Source of the DNA: Desulfofundulus thermobenzoicus
Lineage (GTDB): Bacteria > Bacillota > Desulfotomaculia > Desulfotomaculales > Desulfovirgulaceae
Direction: 5' to 3'
NCBI RefSeq assembly: GCF_009428905.1
Contig: NZ_WHYR01000006.1
Location: 1 to 64,000, forward strand
Length of the DNA stretch: 64,000 bases
Shown: piece after piece, positions 1-12,258 of the stretch
Position numbering within the stretch: the stretch's first letter is position 1
Layout of the letters: each line of letters begins with the position of its first letter
Position numbers and translations under genes: made by a program
Notes under the pieces: generated by a model
Seen by the model: only the letters and a program-made list of their open reading frames with translations
Told to the model about the DNA's origin: nothing
Database searches by the model: none

Positions 1-1705
<1,705 letters not shown>

Positions 1706-2044
1706 ATGGATATACCTCCTGAATGAGATGTGCGAGGTCCTTCTAATAATTAGAATAGCCGGGTACAGGCAGCTGTCCCGGCATGGATAGGTTTTCTTAA
1801 AGTATGTGCCTTACCTGAAAGTACCCATTACGGGGTACCGGATCTTGCCTTTTCTCCCTGCAATTTTTAGCTGTTAGCCCCGTCAGGAATACCAAAAACC
1901 ACGGGTTAAAAAACAGCTAAAATATTACTAATGCTTCCTCGGAAAAGAGCCGGCAAAGAAAACCGGTGCCCCTTAATAAACCTGACAGGCAGCATTTCAA
2001 GCGAGGCGTGATTGTCGTCCTTTTCAGCGGTACGTTCTAAACCC

Positions 2045-2250
2045 TGCCGTTTACCCCTTTGCCACCGGACACCCTTTGTCCCGGCCGTTGCCGGCCGGTT
2101 TTGTGGTATCGTTAACGGTCGTGGCCAACCGGGGAGCATCCGCCGAAAACTTCGATGAACTCCCCCCTCGTCAACCCGGAAACTGGCAGGTTAATTAAGT
2201 GGCGTCACCATTATTTCACCTGACACTGGAATTTCCGGGTTCCGGCGCTT
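2045..2250 (-). ncRNA. glmS ribozyme / riboswitch
   Basis: On the minus strand the leader contains the core AGCGCCGGAACCCGG, then CCGGGTTGACGAGG, GTTCATCGA and a GACCGTTAACGA segment, in the order of the glmS catalytic riboswitch. Self-cleavage is expected just 5' of the G at 2248. A GC-rich hairpin (CCGGCCGG / CGGCCGG type) near 2060-2090 fits the P4 region. In this family GlcN6P acts as cofactor for self-cleavage and so lowers glmS mRNA. The 3' limit is approximate. It ends about 340 bases before the glmS start codon, an unusually long gap; 1706-2044 shows no further gene. Confidence 0.9.
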
Positions 2251-2409
2251 GCTATGCAATTGTCTCTTTGAAAAACAGCCCCTTCTCCCCAGGGCATCCC
2301 CCCTTTCCGGCAACCCGCGACCGCATTTTCCCCCGGGGACCACCGGGCAGATCCCCCACCAGGTTGACGCCGGCCCGGTAAAAAGCGTTGTTAAACCCTG
2401 CACCGGCCA

Positions 2410-3744
2410 TTAAGATAGTTTCTGGATTACGGCCACCAGTTCATCCACAATAGCCTGCAGGGCGGCCCTGTCCCGCCCCTCCACCATCACCCGCACCAGG
2501 GGCTCGGTACCCGATGGCCGCACCAGCACACGCCCTTCCCCGGCCAGCAATTCCTCCTTTTTACGAATGGCTTCGGCCAGGATGGGACTTTGCATTACTT
2601 TGTCCTTATCGGCCACCCGGACATTGACCAGCAACTGGGGCAGTTTTTCCATCTGGGCGGCCAGTTCGCTCAAAGGAGCCTTCTTTTCCTGTATTACGGA
2701 AAGGAGCATTAAAGCAGTCAGCAGGCCGTCGCCGGTGGTATTGTGATCCAGCATGATGATATGGCCGCTCTGCTCGCCGCCAAAGGTGGCCCCGGTACGC
2801 AGCAGTTCCTCCAGAACGTAGCGGTCACCCACCTTTGTCTGGATTACCCGGATGCCGTTTTTTCCCAGGGCCAGGTGCAGCCCCAGGTTGCTCATTACGG
2901 TGACCACCACGGTGTCCCTGGCCAGCCGGCCCCTGTTTTTCAAATCACTGGCCAGAATGACCATGATCTGATCACCATCCACCGGGTTACCGGCCTCGTC
3001 CACCGCAATCACCCGGTCGGCATCCCCATCATGGGCCAGACCCAGGTGGGCACCATGTTCCACCACCGCTTCCTGCAGGGCGTTGGGATGGGTGGAACCG
3101 CAGCCGGCGTTGATATTCACCCCGTCGGGAGTGTTGAAAATGGGAATCACTTCCGCTCCCAGTTCCCCCAGCACCCTGGGCGCCACCCGGCTGGCGGCAC
3201 CGTTGGCGCAATCCACCACCACCCGCAAACCGGTAAGATCGGTGGCCGCAGCCTCCTTCAAAAAGGCCACATAGCGGTCCGGCGCGTCGGATACCTGGTA
3301 GGAACGCCCCACCCCTTCACCGGTGGGAGCGGGAATGCTCCCGGGGCAGTACACTAAATGGGCTATTTCCTCCTCCACTTCATCGGGAAGTTTATAACCA
3401 CTGGGACCGAAAAACTTGATGCCGTTGTCTTCCACCGGATTATGGGAAGCGGAGATAACCACACCGCCGGCCGCCCCCAGCGCCCTGGTCAGGTAGGCAA
3501 TGGCCGGCGTGGGCATCACCCCCACCTTCAGCACATCCACCCCCACCGAGCAGATGCCGGCAGTCAAGGCTGCCTCCAGCATGTCACTGGAAATACGGGT
3601 ATCACAGCCCACCACCAGACGGGCACCGGATAAATTCCGCGAGAGAACGTGCGCCCCGGCCCGGCCCAGCTTCAACGCCAGTTCCGGGGTCAACTCCCGG
3701 TTGGCCACGCCCCGCACGCCGTCGGTACCGAACATAACCCCCAT
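2410..3744 (-). CDS. glmM: Phosphoglucosamine mutase
   Basis: Interconverts GlcN-6-P and GlcN-1-P, the step after GlmS on the way to UDP-GlcNAc. The 444-residue protein has the expected length. It begins [12 protein letters not shown], carries the active phosphoserine in the SASHNP motif at about residue 100, a metal-binding DGDADR motif in the middle and the RPSGTEP phosphate-binding loop near the end. I chose the ATG at 3744 rather than upstream in-frame starts because an AAAGGGGA site precedes it and the family starts here. It has its own promoter and lies between cdaR and glmS; GlmM is known to interact with CdaA in other Firmicutes. Confidence 0.96.
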   Translation of the reverse strand: MGVMFGTDGVRGVANRELTPELALKLGRAGAHVLSRNLSGARLVVGCDTRISSDMLEAALTAGICSVGVDVLKVGVMPTPAIAYLTRALGAAGGVVISASHNPVEDNGIKFFGPSGYKLPDEVEEEIAHLVYCPGSIPAPTGEGVGRSYQVSDAPDRYVAFLKEAAATDLTGLRVVVDCANGAASRVAPRVLGELGAEVIPIFNTPDGVNINAGCGSTHPNALQEAVVEHGAHLGLAHDGDADRVIAVDEAGNPVDGDQIMVILASDLKNRGRLARDTVVVTVMSNLGLHLALGKNGIRVIQTKVGDRYVLEELLRTGATFGGEQSGHIIMLDHNTTGDGLLTALMLLSVIQEKKAPLSELAAQMEKLPQLLVNVRVADKDKVMQSPILAEAIRKKEELLAGEGRVLVRPSGTEPLVRVMVEGRDRAALQAIVDELVAVIQKLS

Positions 3745-3792
3745 TGGGCAGTCCCCTTTCAACCCTTCTTCAATGGCCGGCAAACAATGATC

Positions 3793-3822
3793 ATTATATC
3801 CAACCCCGCGGGATGCTGTCAA
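3793..3822 (-). promoter_or_regulatory. Sigma-A promoter for glmM
   Basis: On the minus strand TTGACA (3817-3822) is followed after 18 bases by TATAAT (3793-3798), about 50 bases before the glmM start. It lies in the 182-base gap after cdaR. It suggests that glmM (and perhaps glmS) can be transcribed apart from cdaAR. Confidence 0.75.
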
Positions 3823-3926
3823 TTTCCCCGCCTGCCTTTATTTCCCCTACCCGCTTTAATATTATATATATGACGGTTAAATCCTCCCGGTCAGTTCCCA
3901 CCCGAACCTTAAATTTTTCCTTATAT

Positions 3927-4886
3927 CTACTGCCCGGGAGACGGTGGGGTGGACACTTTCCGGTCCGTGGGAGGCGGTCCCTCCGGCTGTGCCGGTACAA
4001 TGCGCACCGTTACCGTCACTTCCACCGGACGCAGCAGCACTCCGGGACCCGGCACCGGTAGGGTAACTTTTTGCACCACATCCCGCACGGCTCCGCCGAT
4101 GTCCACCTCCGGCGTGCTTACCCCGGATATGCCGGACAACACATCGGCCGGCGCCGATACCTGCACGGTGGCCGGCTCCACCTGCACCTCCTGCACCCGG
4201 TAACCGGCGCCCGGGTCCCCCTTGACCCGTCCCTGAACGGGTACCTCTTTCACCGGCAGGGGAGTTACGGGAATGGTGACCCTGACCGTCCGGGGGGAAA
4301 AGCCGACTTCGGCAGGCAGTCCGGATACGGAAACCACCTGCTCCACCGTCCCGGTGGCCCCCTGCACATCCACGGAAAGGGTTACCCGGCCCTGGGGGTT
4401 GACCAGGCGGCCCGGACCTTTCAACAACACCGTCGCCGGTTCCGCCACCGGGGCCAGCATGTGGTATCCGGCGGCGGGCGTCCCTTTGACACTTACTTCC
4501 ACCGGAACCCTTTTCTCCACCATCCGGTCCGCCTGAACCCGCACCCGGGCGGGGGATACCTGCAACACCCGCACCCCCGGCGGAGCGCTCACACTGATGG
4601 GCAGGTCGTTATCCCCCGGCTCAATACCGGACAGGTCCACCAGGGCCTGGAAATCCGCCCCGGTGACCCCGGTGAGCTGACCCCGGGTGCCCTGCACCCG
4701 CACGGTTACGGTGGCGGGCAATCCCGCTACCATCATGTCCGCGGGTGTACCCCGGGCATGCAGGTTTACATTGAACAAACGCTCGTCCAGGGGGTTCTGT
4801 TCATTGGTCACATAAACCCAGAGCAAAAGGGCCATCAACACCGCTGCCACCTGCAGGGAAAGATTGCGCCAGTCGGGCCGCCGCAA
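3927..4886 (-). CDS. cdaR: YbbR-domain regulator of diadenylate cyclase
   Basis: Membrane-anchored partner of CdaA that modulates c-di-AMP synthesis in Firmicutes. The 319-residue protein has a single N-terminal transmembrane helix (about residues 9-25, ending in WVYVTNEQNP) followed by an outside portion made of several YbbR repeats of about 80 residues, each rich in valine with P-x-V-x-V patterns (for example near residues 60, 140 and 215). The C-terminus is proline-rich. It starts 53 bases after cdaA stops, so the two are very likely co-transcribed. The cdaA-cdaR-glmM order is conserved in Firmicutes, which supports the call. Confidence 0.9.
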   Translation of the reverse strand: MRRPDWRNLSLQVAAVLMALLLWVYVTNEQNPLDERLFNVNLHARGTPADMMVAGLPATVTVRVQGTRGQLTGVTGADFQALVDLSGIEPGDNDLPISVSAPPGVRVLQVSPARVRVQADRMVEKRVPVEVSVKGTPAAGYHMLAPVAEPATVLLKGPGRLVNPQGRVTLSVDVQGATGTVEQVVSVSGLPAEVGFSPRTVRVTIPVTPLPVKEVPVQGRVKGDPGAGYRVQEVQVEPATVQVSAPADVLSGISGVSTPEVDIGGAVRDVVQKVTLPVPGPGVLLRPVEVTVTVRIVPAQPEGPPPTDRKVSTPPSPGQ

Positions 4887-4939
4887 AGAAAAACACCTCC
4901 GGGTTATTTACATCCTGGCCACGGGACAACCCAATCGGT

Positions 4940-5758
4940 TTACTTGCGCTGCCATAAAAAGGCCAGGGAAGGCCCCTGCCTGGGCTCGAGGGCTCCGGAA
5001 AGCCGGTCGGCCAGGGCCGCCTCATCCAGATTGCGGGCCAGCACCCCTTCCACGGCCAGGGAAATGGCCCCCGTCTCTTCGGAAACAATGATGGCCAGGG
5101 CGTCGGAAACCTCGGTAATGCCGATGCCGGCCCGGTGGCGGGTGCCCAGTTCCCTGGCCACATCCGCACTTTCCGTCAGGGGCAGGACGCAGGCCGCCGC
5201 CGCCACCCGGTCGCCCCGGACAATGACCGCCCCATCGTGTAAAGGAGTTTTCGGTACAAAGATATTCATTAAAAGTTCGGCGGAAATCAAACCTTCTATT
5301 TTTATACCGGTATCTGTGTATTCCTCCAGGCCGGTGGTTCTTTCCAGCACAATCAATGCGCCGGTGCGCTGGCGGGACAGGAGGCTGGCCGCCCGCACCA
5401 GCTGGCTGACGGTCCGGGAACGATCAAAATCTCCCTGATAAATGACGGGAGCGGCAAAAAAACGGCCTCCTCCCAGCTTTTCCAGCGCCCGCCGCAACTC
5501 GGGCTGAAAGACGATGGGCAGGGCCACCACCAGGGCGGTCATGACCTGCTGCAACAACCAGTGAAAGGTATACAGGTGCAGCCAGCTGCTCAACGCCGTG
5601 GCCACCAGCAGCACCACCAGCCCCTTAAGCAGTTGAACCGCCCGGGTACCCCTGATTAAAAGGGCCAGGCGGTAAAGAACAAAGGCCACGATCAGAATGT
5701 CGATGATGCTGGTTATATTAAAAAGATCCAGATTTAAAGCCTTCAGGCGCTCCAGCAA
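4940..5758 (-). CDS. cdaA: Diadenylate cyclase (c-di-AMP synthase)
   Basis: Condenses two ATP into cyclic di-AMP at the membrane. Three N-terminal transmembrane helices (about residues 14-85) precede the DAC domain, which has the metal-binding DGA motif at about 175-177 and RHR at about 207-209, matching known CdaA positions. I chose the TTG at 5758: it follows AAAGGGGG by 8 bases and gives 272 residues, close to the 273 of Bacillus CdaA. An in-frame ATG at 5851 would add 31 residues unlike the family. First gene of cdaA-cdaR; the 5759-5954 gap upstream holds no gene. Confidence 0.93.
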   Translation of the reverse strand: MLERLKALNLDLFNITSIIDILIVAFVLYRLALLIRGTRAVQLLKGLVVLLVATALSSWLHLYTFHWLLQQVMTALVVALPIVFQPELRRALEKLGGGRFFAAPVIYQGDFDRSRTVSQLVRAASLLSRQRTGALIVLERTTGLEEYTDTGIKIEGLISAELLMNIFVPKTPLHDGAVIVRGDRVAAAACVLPLTESADVARELGTRHRAGIGITEVSDALAIIVSEETGAISLAVEGVLARNLDEAALADRLSGALEPRQGPSLAFLWQRK

Positions 5759-5954
5759 CCCGTTTTCCCCCTTTTTAACGGGCAGGACTATCCCGGACCC
5801 GGCGGAACCGGGATCAGATTGAAGGTGAACCGGCAAATAACCGGTTACCATTGTCCACTCTAACCTATTATATCAGAGCGGTCAATATCCGGGGCCTGTT
5901 TGTAAATTATAATAACCGTTGCCCCGGTCCATGCCACGCAGAACCATAACACAA

Positions 5955-5984
5955 CAAAGCGCCCCCTTTTCAAGGGCGCTCCTT
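5955..5984 (-). terminator. Terminator of the ilv-leu-cimA operon
   Basis: On the minus strand AGCGCCC pairs with GGGCGCT across a short loop and is followed by TTTGTT. The stem overlaps the cimA stop codon, so the operon appears to end here, separating it from cdaA. Confidence 0.75.
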
Positions 5985-7553
5985 TGACCCGCCGCCATTT
6001 TTCAGCAACCCGTAAGCAATGCTGTCCACCAGGGCCTGCCAGCTGGCCTCGATGATATTGGGGGATACCCCCACCGTACCCCAGGAACGCTCCCCGTCCC
6101 CGGTTTCAATGAGCACCCGCACCACAGCGCCGGTACCGTCCTTTTCATCCAGCACCCGCACCTTGTAGTCGGTAAGCTGCATACGCCGGATTTCGGGGTA
6201 AAAGCCTTCCAGTGCCTTGCGCAGGGCATTGTCCAGGGCGTTCACCGGTCCGTTTCCTTCGGCGGCCGTATGTACCACCTGGTCCCCCACGGTCAATTTG
6301 ATAATAGCCTCGGAGTAAACGGGGCTGTTTTCCTTTAATTCAATAATAATGCGCAGGCTTTCCAGTTTAAAGGGTTCCCGGTAATGATCATAAGCCCGGC
6401 GCAACAGCAGCTCAAAGGAACCCTCCGCCCCTTCGAACTGGTAGCCCTGGTGCTCCAGTTCTTTGATCTCTTCCAGCAGGCGCCTGTTTTCTTCCTTGCT
6501 GGTATCCAGATCCAGGTTCAGCTCCTGGTATTTATACAAAAGGTTGGACAGCCCGCTGAGCTCCGAAACCAGCACCCGGCGGCGGTTGCCCACCAGGGCC
6601 GGGTCGATGTGCTCGTAGGTGCGGGCATCCTTTAATATGGCGCTCACATGCACCCCGCCCTTGTGGGCAAAGGCCGATGCTCCCACAAAGGGCTGGTGGT
6701 TGGCGGGATGCATATTGGCCAGTTCGCTGACATAACGGGACAGCTCGGTCAGCTGGGCCAGGGACTCCCGGGGGATGGTTGCATGGCCGCATTTGAGGGC
6801 CAGATTGGGAATCACCGAGCACAGATTGGCGTTGCCGCAGCGCTCCCCGTAACCATTGATGGTTCCCTGCACGTGGGTGACCCCGGCCTCCACCGCCGCC
6901 AGGGTGTTGGCCACGGCCAGTTCGCCGTCATTGTGGCAGTGGATGCCCAGGGGCACACGCACTTCTCCCGCCACCCGGCGCACCACGGCGGCCAGTTCCC
7001 CCGGCAGGCTGCCCCCGTTGGTATCGCAGAGCACCACCCGGTCGGCCCCGCCCCGTACGGCCGCCTGCAGGGTGGCCAGGGCATACTCCGGGTTGGCTTT
7101 AAAACCGTCAAAAAAATGCTCCGCATCATAAATGACCATCATGCCCCGGCCCTTTAAATAAGCCACCGATTCCTGGATCATGGCCAGGTTTTCCTCCAGG
7201 GTGGTTCCCAGGGCGCCGAGCACATGAAAGTCCCAGGACTTGCCGAACAGGGTGGCCACGGAAACACCGGCGGAAACGATGCTCTGGATGTTCACGTCCG
7301 TTTCCACCGGTACACCCGGCCTGCGGGTGGATCCAAAGGCGGTCACCCGGGCGTTTTGCAGGCGGTGGCTGCCGATGCGCCGGAAAAAATCCATATCCTT
7401 GGGGTTGGAGCCGGGCCAGCCGCCCTCGATATAGTGAAAGCCCAGCTGATCCAGTTTCAGGGCAATCTTGACCTTGTCACCGGCGGAGAAGGAGATACCT
7501 TCCCCCTGGGAACCGTCCCTTAAGGTGGTATCGTAAATTTCCACTACCGCCAT
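5970..7553 (-). CDS. cimA: (R)-citramalate synthase
   Basis: Condenses pyruvate with acetyl-CoA to citramalate, the first step of the threonine-independent route to 2-oxobutyrate and isoleucine. The 527-residue protein starts with the DRE-TIM motif ([13 protein letters not shown]), has the [12 protein letters not shown] metal-binding segment near residue 205 and a C-terminal LeuA dimer (allosteric) domain from about 390, typical of the long citramalate synthase subfamily rather than LeuA. It is the last gene of the operon and follows leuB, so LeuCD and LeuB next to it can carry citramalate on. No threonine deaminase is visible in the window. It could be confused with LeuA, but a separate LeuA lies at 10.5 kb. 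Confidence 0.92.
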   Translation of the reverse strand: MAVVEIYDTTLRDGSQGEGISFSAGDKVKIALKLDQLGFHYIEGGWPGSNPKDMDFFRRIGSHRLQNARVTAFGSTRRPGVPVETDVNIQSIVSAGVSVATLFGKSWDFHVLGALGTTLEENLAMIQESVAYLKGRGMMVIYDAEHFFDGFKANPEYALATLQAAVRGGADRVVLCDTNGGSLPGELAAVVRRVAGEVRVPLGIHCHNDGELAVANTLAAVEAGVTHVQGTINGYGERCGNANLCSVIPNLALKCGHATIPRESLAQLTELSRYVSELANMHPANHQPFVGASAFAHKGGVHVSAILKDARTYEHIDPALVGNRRRVLVSELSGLSNLLYKYQELNLDLDTSKEENRRLLEEIKELEHQGYQFEGAEGSFELLLRRAYDHYREPFKLESLRIIIELKENSPVYSEAIIKLTVGDQVVHTAAEGNGPVNALDNALRKALEGFYPEIRRMQLTDYKVRVLDEKDGTGAVVRVLIETGDGERSWGTVGVSPNIIEASWQALVDSIAYGLLKNGGGSKERP

Positions 7554-7638
7554 GGTTTCTCCCCCCCGTTAACTAATGGGGAACATTATAATGCCGCTCC
7601 TCCGGAACAAGCATCATCCTGCACGGTTACCGGAAAAG

Positions 7639-8718
7639 TTACCCGTTCCTTTCCACCCGCTCCGCAATCAGGCGGCCCATTTCACCGGTGGATACTTCTG
7701 TTTTACCCGGCTCCATAATGTCGGGGGTGCGGTAACCCTCATCCAGGACGGCGGTTACCGCTTCTTCCACGGCCGCGGCCGCCTCCTCCAGGCCGAAGGA
7801 GTAGCGCAGCATCAGCGCCCCGGACAGGATGGCCGCAATAGGATTGGCAATTTGCCGGCCGGCTATATCGGGGGCGGAACCGTGGATGGGTTCATACAGC
7901 CCCACGCCGTCCCCCAGGCTGGCCGAGGGCAGCATGCCCAGGGAACCGGTCAGCTGGGCCGCCTGGTCGCTCAAGATATCGCCAAAGAGATTTTCCGTGA
8001 GCAGCACGTCAAACTGTTTGGGGTTGCGCACCAGCTGCATGGCGCAGTTGTCCACCAGCATATGATTCACCATCACGTCCGGGTAATCCCCGGCACAAAA
8101 CGTCACCACCTCCCGCCACAGGCGGGAGCTTTCCAGCACATTGGCCTTATCCACCGAGGTGAGCTTTTTGCGCCTTTTACGGGCCAGCTCGAAAGCCCGG
8201 CGGGCCACCCGCCGGATCTCCTCCGTGGTGTAGACCAGGGTTTCCACCACCCGCTGCCCGCCGGGAATATCCTCCCGCCGCTTATCGCCAAAATAGAGCC
8301 CGCCGGTGAGTTCCCGCACCACCAGGATATCCAGCCCCCGGACGATTTCCGGCTTCAAGGTGGAGGCGCCGGCCAGGGCGGGAAATACTCTGGCCGGCCG
8401 CAGGTTGGCGTAAACATTCAGCGCCTTGCGCAGGGGCAAAAGGGCCCCCGCTTCCGGCCGCAGGTGGACCGGCAGGTGATCCCACCTGGGGCCGCCCACC
8501 GCCCCCAGCAGAACGGCATCACTTTCCCGGCACAGGGACAGGGTGTCCTCCGGCAGGGGATGTCCGGTAGCGTCATAGGCCGCCCCCCCGATCAACCCCT
8601 CCTGGAAACTGAAATCATAACCAAAGCGCCGGCCGGCGGCGGCCAGAACCCGGGTGGCCTGGGCGGTCACCTCGGGACCGATGCCGTCCCCCGGCAGGAC
8701 AGCGACTTTATACCTCAT
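7639..8718 (-). CDS. leuB: 3-isopropylmalate dehydrogenase
   Basis: NAD-dependent oxidation and decarboxylation of 3-isopropylmalate in leucine synthesis; with CimA it can also act on 3-methylmalate. The 359 residues are the usual length. The start [17 protein letters not shown], the substrate/metal segment DNCAMQL near 220 and the late [15 protein letters not shown] motif are all present. It overlaps the leuD stop by 4 bases, so translation is coupled. An 85-base gap separates it from cimA. Confidence 0.96.
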   Translation of the reverse strand: MRYKVAVLPGDGIGPEVTAQATRVLAAAGRRFGYDFSFQEGLIGGAAYDATGHPLPEDTLSLCRESDAVLLGAVGGPRWDHLPVHLRPEAGALLPLRKALNVYANLRPARVFPALAGASTLKPEIVRGLDILVVRELTGGLYFGDKRREDIPGGQRVVETLVYTTEEIRRVARRAFELARKRRKKLTSVDKANVLESSRLWREVVTFCAGDYPDVMVNHMLVDNCAMQLVRNPKQFDVLLTENLFGDILSDQAAQLTGSLGMLPSASLGDGVGLYEPIHGSAPDIAGRQIANPIAAILSGALMLRYSFGLEEAAAAVEEAVTAVLDEGYRTPDIMEPGKTEVSTGEMGRLIAERVERNG

Positions 8719-9212
8719 CCTTTCACCCTCCGGGCTACGTAGTTGATCAATCCTCCCGCGGCGATAATTTCCTGCATGAAGGGCGGCACCGGTGTGGCCC
8801 GGTACTCTTCACCCCGGGTCAGGTTGGTAATCACTCCCGACTCCACGTCCACGGCCACCTGGTCCCCTTCCCGGATCCTTTCCGCCGCCTCCGGGGATTC
8901 AAAAATGGGCAGCCCGATGTTGAAGGCGTTGCGGTAAAAGATGCGGGCGAAGGAAGCGGCAATGACACAGGACACACCGGCCGCCTTGATGGCTATGGGG
9001 GCGTGTTCCCGGGAACTGCCGCAGCCGAAGTTCTTGCCGGCCACAATGATCTCTCCCGGCCGCACCCTGGCGGCAAAGGTGGGATCGGCGTCTTCCATGC
9101 AGTGGACGGCCAGTTCCTGCGGGTCGGAGGTGTTTAAATAACGGGCCGGGATAATGGCGTCGGTATCTATATCATCACCAAATTTCCACGCTTTACCCTG
9201 CAACTGCGGCAT
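8715..9212 (-). CDS. leuD: 3-isopropylmalate dehydratase small subunit
   Basis: Small (swivel) subunit of isopropylmalate isomerase, which converts 2- to 3-isopropylmalate together with LeuC. The 165-residue protein has the [16 protein letters not shown] start and the [14 protein letters not shown] substrate-binding motif. It starts 2 bases after leuC and overlaps leuB by 4 bases, giving a tight LeuC-LeuD-LeuB unit. The short form is of the archaeal/clostridial type; the paired LeuC is also of the ~420-residue type. Confidence 0.95.
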   Translation of the reverse strand: MPQLQGKAWKFGDDIDTDAIIPARYLNTSDPQELAVHCMEDADPTFAARVRPGEIIVAGKNFGCGSSREHAPIAIKAAGVSCVIAASFARIFYRNAFNIGLPIFESPEAAERIREGDQVAVDVESGVITNLTRGEEYRATPVPPFMQEIIAAGGLINYVARRVKG

Positions 9213-9214
9213 TT

Positions 9215-10477
9215 TTACTGCACCTCCCGGGGATCGGCGATGCGGCCGAGGATGGCCGAGGCGGCGGCCACCGCCGGGTTGCTCAAATACACTTCACTTT
9301 CCGGGTGCCCCATGCGGCCCACAAAGTTGCGGTTGGTGGTGGCAATGCACCGTTCCCCCGCCGCCAGGATGCCCATGTATCCGCCCAGGCAGGGACCGCA
9401 GGTGGGGGTGCTCACGGCAGCCCCCGCATCGATAAAGATTTCCACCAGGCCTTCCCGCAGGGCGGCCCGGTAGACCTCCTGGGTGCCCGGTATGATGATC
9501 AGGCGCACACCGGGATGCACCTTTTTGCCCCGCAGCACCCTGGCGGCCAGGCGTAAATCTTCCAGCCGGCCGTTGGTGCAGGAGCCGATGACCGCCTGCT
9601 GGATCTCCACCTGCCCCACCTGACTGACGGGACGCACATTTTCCGGCAGGTGGGGACAGGCCACCTGGGGTTCCAGCCCGCTCACGTCGTACTCATACAC
9701 CCGGGCATACCGGGCCCCGGGATCGCTCTGGTAGAAGGTATAAGGCCTTTTGGCCCGCCCCTCCACATAGCGGCGGGTTACCTCATCGGGGGGTACGATG
9801 CCGTTCTTGGCCCCGGCCTCCACGGCCATGTTGGCCATGGTCAGGCGGCCGTCCATGGACAGGGCTTCTATGGCCGGTCCGGTAAACTCCATGGCCTGGT
9901 AGAGGGCACCATCCACCCCAATCCGGCCGATGGTATAAAGGATCAGGTCCTTGCCCCCCACCCAGGGCGGCAGTTCACCGTAGTAAACGAATTTTACGGA
10001 CTGGGGCACCTTCAGCCAGATCTCCCCCAGGGCCATGGCCGCCGCCAGGTCGGTGCTGCCCACTCCGGTGGAAAAGGCGCCCAGAGCACCGTAGGTGCAG
10101 GTGTGGGAATCGGCCCCGATGACCACGTCCCCCGGCCCCACCAGCCCCTGCTCGGGCAGCAGGCAGTGCTCGATACCCATACGCCCTACTTCGTAATAAT
10201 GGGTCAACTGCTGTTCACGGGCAAATTCCCTTAAAACTTTAGCCTGCTCGGCCGACTTGATATCCTTGTTGGGCACGAAATGATCGGGTACCAGCACCAC
10301 CCGCTCCCGGTCAAAGACCCGGGGCACGCCGATGCGCCGGAATTCCTTTATGGCCACCGGGGCGGTAATGTCGTTGCCCAGGGCCAGGTCCACCCGCACA
10401 TTGATCAGCTGCCCGGGTTCCACCTGATCCAGGCCGGCATGGGCGGCCAGGATTTTTTCCGTGATGGTCATGGGCAT
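9215..10477 (-). CDS. leuC: 3-isopropylmalate dehydratase large subunit
   Basis: Aconitase-family large subunit carrying a [4Fe-4S] cluster; works with LeuD in leucine synthesis and probably in the citramalate branch. The 420 residues are of the homoaconitase/LeuC short type. Cluster ligands are visible at GSCTNGR (about residue 297) and in the later CGPCLGG segment. The [14 protein letters not shown] substrate segment is present near residue 120. It sits between leuA and leuD on the same strand. Confidence 0.96.
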   Translation of the reverse strand: MPMTITEKILAAHAGLDQVEPGQLINVRVDLALGNDITAPVAIKEFRRIGVPRVFDRERVVLVPDHFVPNKDIKSAEQAKVLREFAREQQLTHYYEVGRMGIEHCLLPEQGLVGPGDVVIGADSHTCTYGALGAFSTGVGSTDLAAAMALGEIWLKVPQSVKFVYYGELPPWVGGKDLILYTIGRIGVDGALYQAMEFTGPAIEALSMDGRLTMANMAVEAGAKNGIVPPDEVTRRYVEGRAKRPYTFYQSDPGARYARVYEYDVSGLEPQVACPHLPENVRPVSQVGQVEIQQAVIGSCTNGRLEDLRLAARVLRGKKVHPGVRLIIIPGTQEVYRAALREGLVEIFIDAGAAVSTPTCGPCLGGYMGILAAGERCIATTNRNFVGRMGHPESEVYLSNPAVAAASAILGRIADPREVQ

Positions 10478-10543
10478 TGTTCCAGTTCACCTCGTTGTTA
10501 ATTAAAATGACGGAGCTTCTTATATATTAACGATTCCCCGGCG

Positions 10544-12121
10544 TCAGGCCAGCCCCTGTTCCACCCGGTTTTCTTCCTCCTGCGGGCCATGCTGCTTCCT
10601 TTCCACCCGGCCGGTTTCCCAGAACATTTTGTTTACCGCATTGACGTAAGCCCTGGCGCTGGCTTCCAGGATGTCGGTGCTGATGCCCCGGCCGATATAG
10701 GTTTTGCCGCCGTTCTCGGCTATCTTCAGGGTTACCTCGCCGATGGCGTCTTTACCGGCGGTGACGGCATTGATCCCCCAGCTCTTCAACACGCAGGGGA
10801 TGCCGGTCACCTTGTCCACGGCCCGGCAGATGGCGTCCACGGGACCGTTCCCGCAGGCCGCCTCTTCCAGCAACTCCCCGCCCTTCTTCAAACCCACGGT
10901 GGCCGTGGGCACCACCGTGGTGCCGCTGGATATGTGCAGGTAAGCCAGATCGTAGGTCACGGGCACGGGACGCAGTTCGTCCTCCACAATGGCTTCCAGG
11001 TCGGCGTCGGTGATCTCCTTTTTCTTGTCGGCCAGGGTTTTGAAGCGCTGGAAGGCCTTGTTCAACTCCTGGTCATTTAATTCATAACCCAGCTCGGCCA
11101 ACCTCTGCCGGAAGGCATGCCGGCCCGAATGTTTCCCCAGTACCAGATTGCTCTGGCTGATGCCCACCATGGTGGGGTTCATGATCTCATAGGTGGTCCG
11201 CTCCTTGAGCACCCCGTCCTGGTGGATGCCCGATTCGTGGGCAAAGGCGTTCTTGCCCACCACCGCCTTGTTGGGTTGTATGGGCATGCCGGTGAGGTTG
11301 GCCACCAGCCGGCTGGTACGGTAGATCTCTTCCGTACGGATGCCGGTGGTGCAGCCATACTGATCCCGCCGGGTGAATAAAGCCATGACCACCTCTTCGA
11401 TGGCCGCGTTGCCGGCCCGCTCCCCGATGCCGTTGATGGCCCCCTCCACCTGGGTGGCGCCGGCGGCTACGGCGGCCAGGGAGTTGGCCACCGCCAGGCC
11501 CAGGTCGTCATGGCAGTGCACGCTAACGACCACTTTTTCAATCCCCCGCACCAGGGAAAGAATCTCCCGGATGAATTGGGCAAATTCCTGGGGTGTGGCA
11601 TAACCCACCGTATCGGGGATATTCACCACCGTGGCCCCGGCTGCTATGGCCGCCTCCAGCACCCGGCACAAAAAGTCCAGTTCCGACCGGGAGGCGTCCT
11701 CGGCGGAAAATTCCACGTCGGACACGTAGCTTTTGGCCCGTTTAACCGCCGCCACCGCGGCCTCTATGACCTGTTCCGGGTCCATGCGCAGCTTGTGCTG
11801 CATGTGAATGGGGGAGGTGGCGATAAAGGTATGGATACGGGGCTGCTCCGCATCCCGCAGGGCCTCCCACGCCCGGTCGATATCCGCAAAACCGGCCCTG
11901 GCCAGGCCGGCCACGGTCACTCCCCGCACCTCCCGGGCAATGGCCTGGACGGCCTCGAAATCCCCCTGGGAAGCAATGGGAAAGCCCGCTTCAATCACAT
12001 CCACCCCCAGCCTGGCCAGCTGCCTGGCGATCTGCAACTTTTCCCCCGCGTTCAGGCTCACCCCCGGGGACTGCTCCCCGTCCCGCAGGGTGGTATCAAA
12101 GATATAAACACGCCGGGTCAT
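10544..12121 (-). CDS. leuA: 2-isopropylmalate synthase
   Basis: Condenses 2-oxoisovalerate with acetyl-CoA, the committed leucine step. The 525-residue protein starts [20 protein letters not shown], carries [13 protein letters not shown] near residue 200 and a C-terminal regulatory LeuA dimer domain, so leucine feedback is likely. The ATG at 12121 has a GGAGG site 6 bases upstream and matches the family start; an in-frame extension to 12241 is unlikely. The C-terminus has a charged tail after residue 505. It lies between ilvB1 and leuC. Confidence 0.95.
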   Translation of the reverse strand: MTRRVYIFDTTLRDGEQSPGVSLNAGEKLQIARQLARLGVDVIEAGFPIASQGDFEAVQAIAREVRGVTVAGLARAGFADIDRAWEALRDAEQPRIHTFIATSPIHMQHKLRMDPEQVIEAAVAAVKRAKSYVSDVEFSAEDASRSELDFLCRVLEAAIAAGATVVNIPDTVGYATPQEFAQFIREILSLVRGIEKVVVSVHCHDDLGLAVANSLAAVAAGATQVEGAINGIGERAGNAAIEEVVMALFTRRDQYGCTTGIRTEEIYRTSRLVANLTGMPIQPNKAVVGKNAFAHESGIHQDGVLKERTTYEIMNPTMVGISQSNLVLGKHSGRHAFRQRLAELGYELNDQELNKAFQRFKTLADKKKEITDADLEAIVEDELRPVPVTYDLAYLHISSGTTVVPTATVGLKKGGELLEEAACGNGPVDAICRAVDKVTGIPCVLKSWGINAVTAGKDAIGEVTLKIAENGGKTYIGRGISTDILEASARAYVNAVNKMFWETGRVERKQHGPQEEENRVEQGLA

Positions 12122-12258
12122 ATTCGTCCTCCTTCGGGGGGAAACCAGGTACCCCCACTTTTTAGATGATGTCCTGAGCGCCCCGGAATTTTTCCATCCC
12201 TCTTGAGCAGTTTTATCTTTTGTCTTTTTCCCGCCCGGCAAACCATAACGGCCGGCCG

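Noticed and set aside
1906-2403. Two minus-strand open frames (1906-2139, 2191-2403) between glmM and glmS
   Set aside because: Both lie across or beside the glmS ribozyme, have no ribosome site and no protein-like features.
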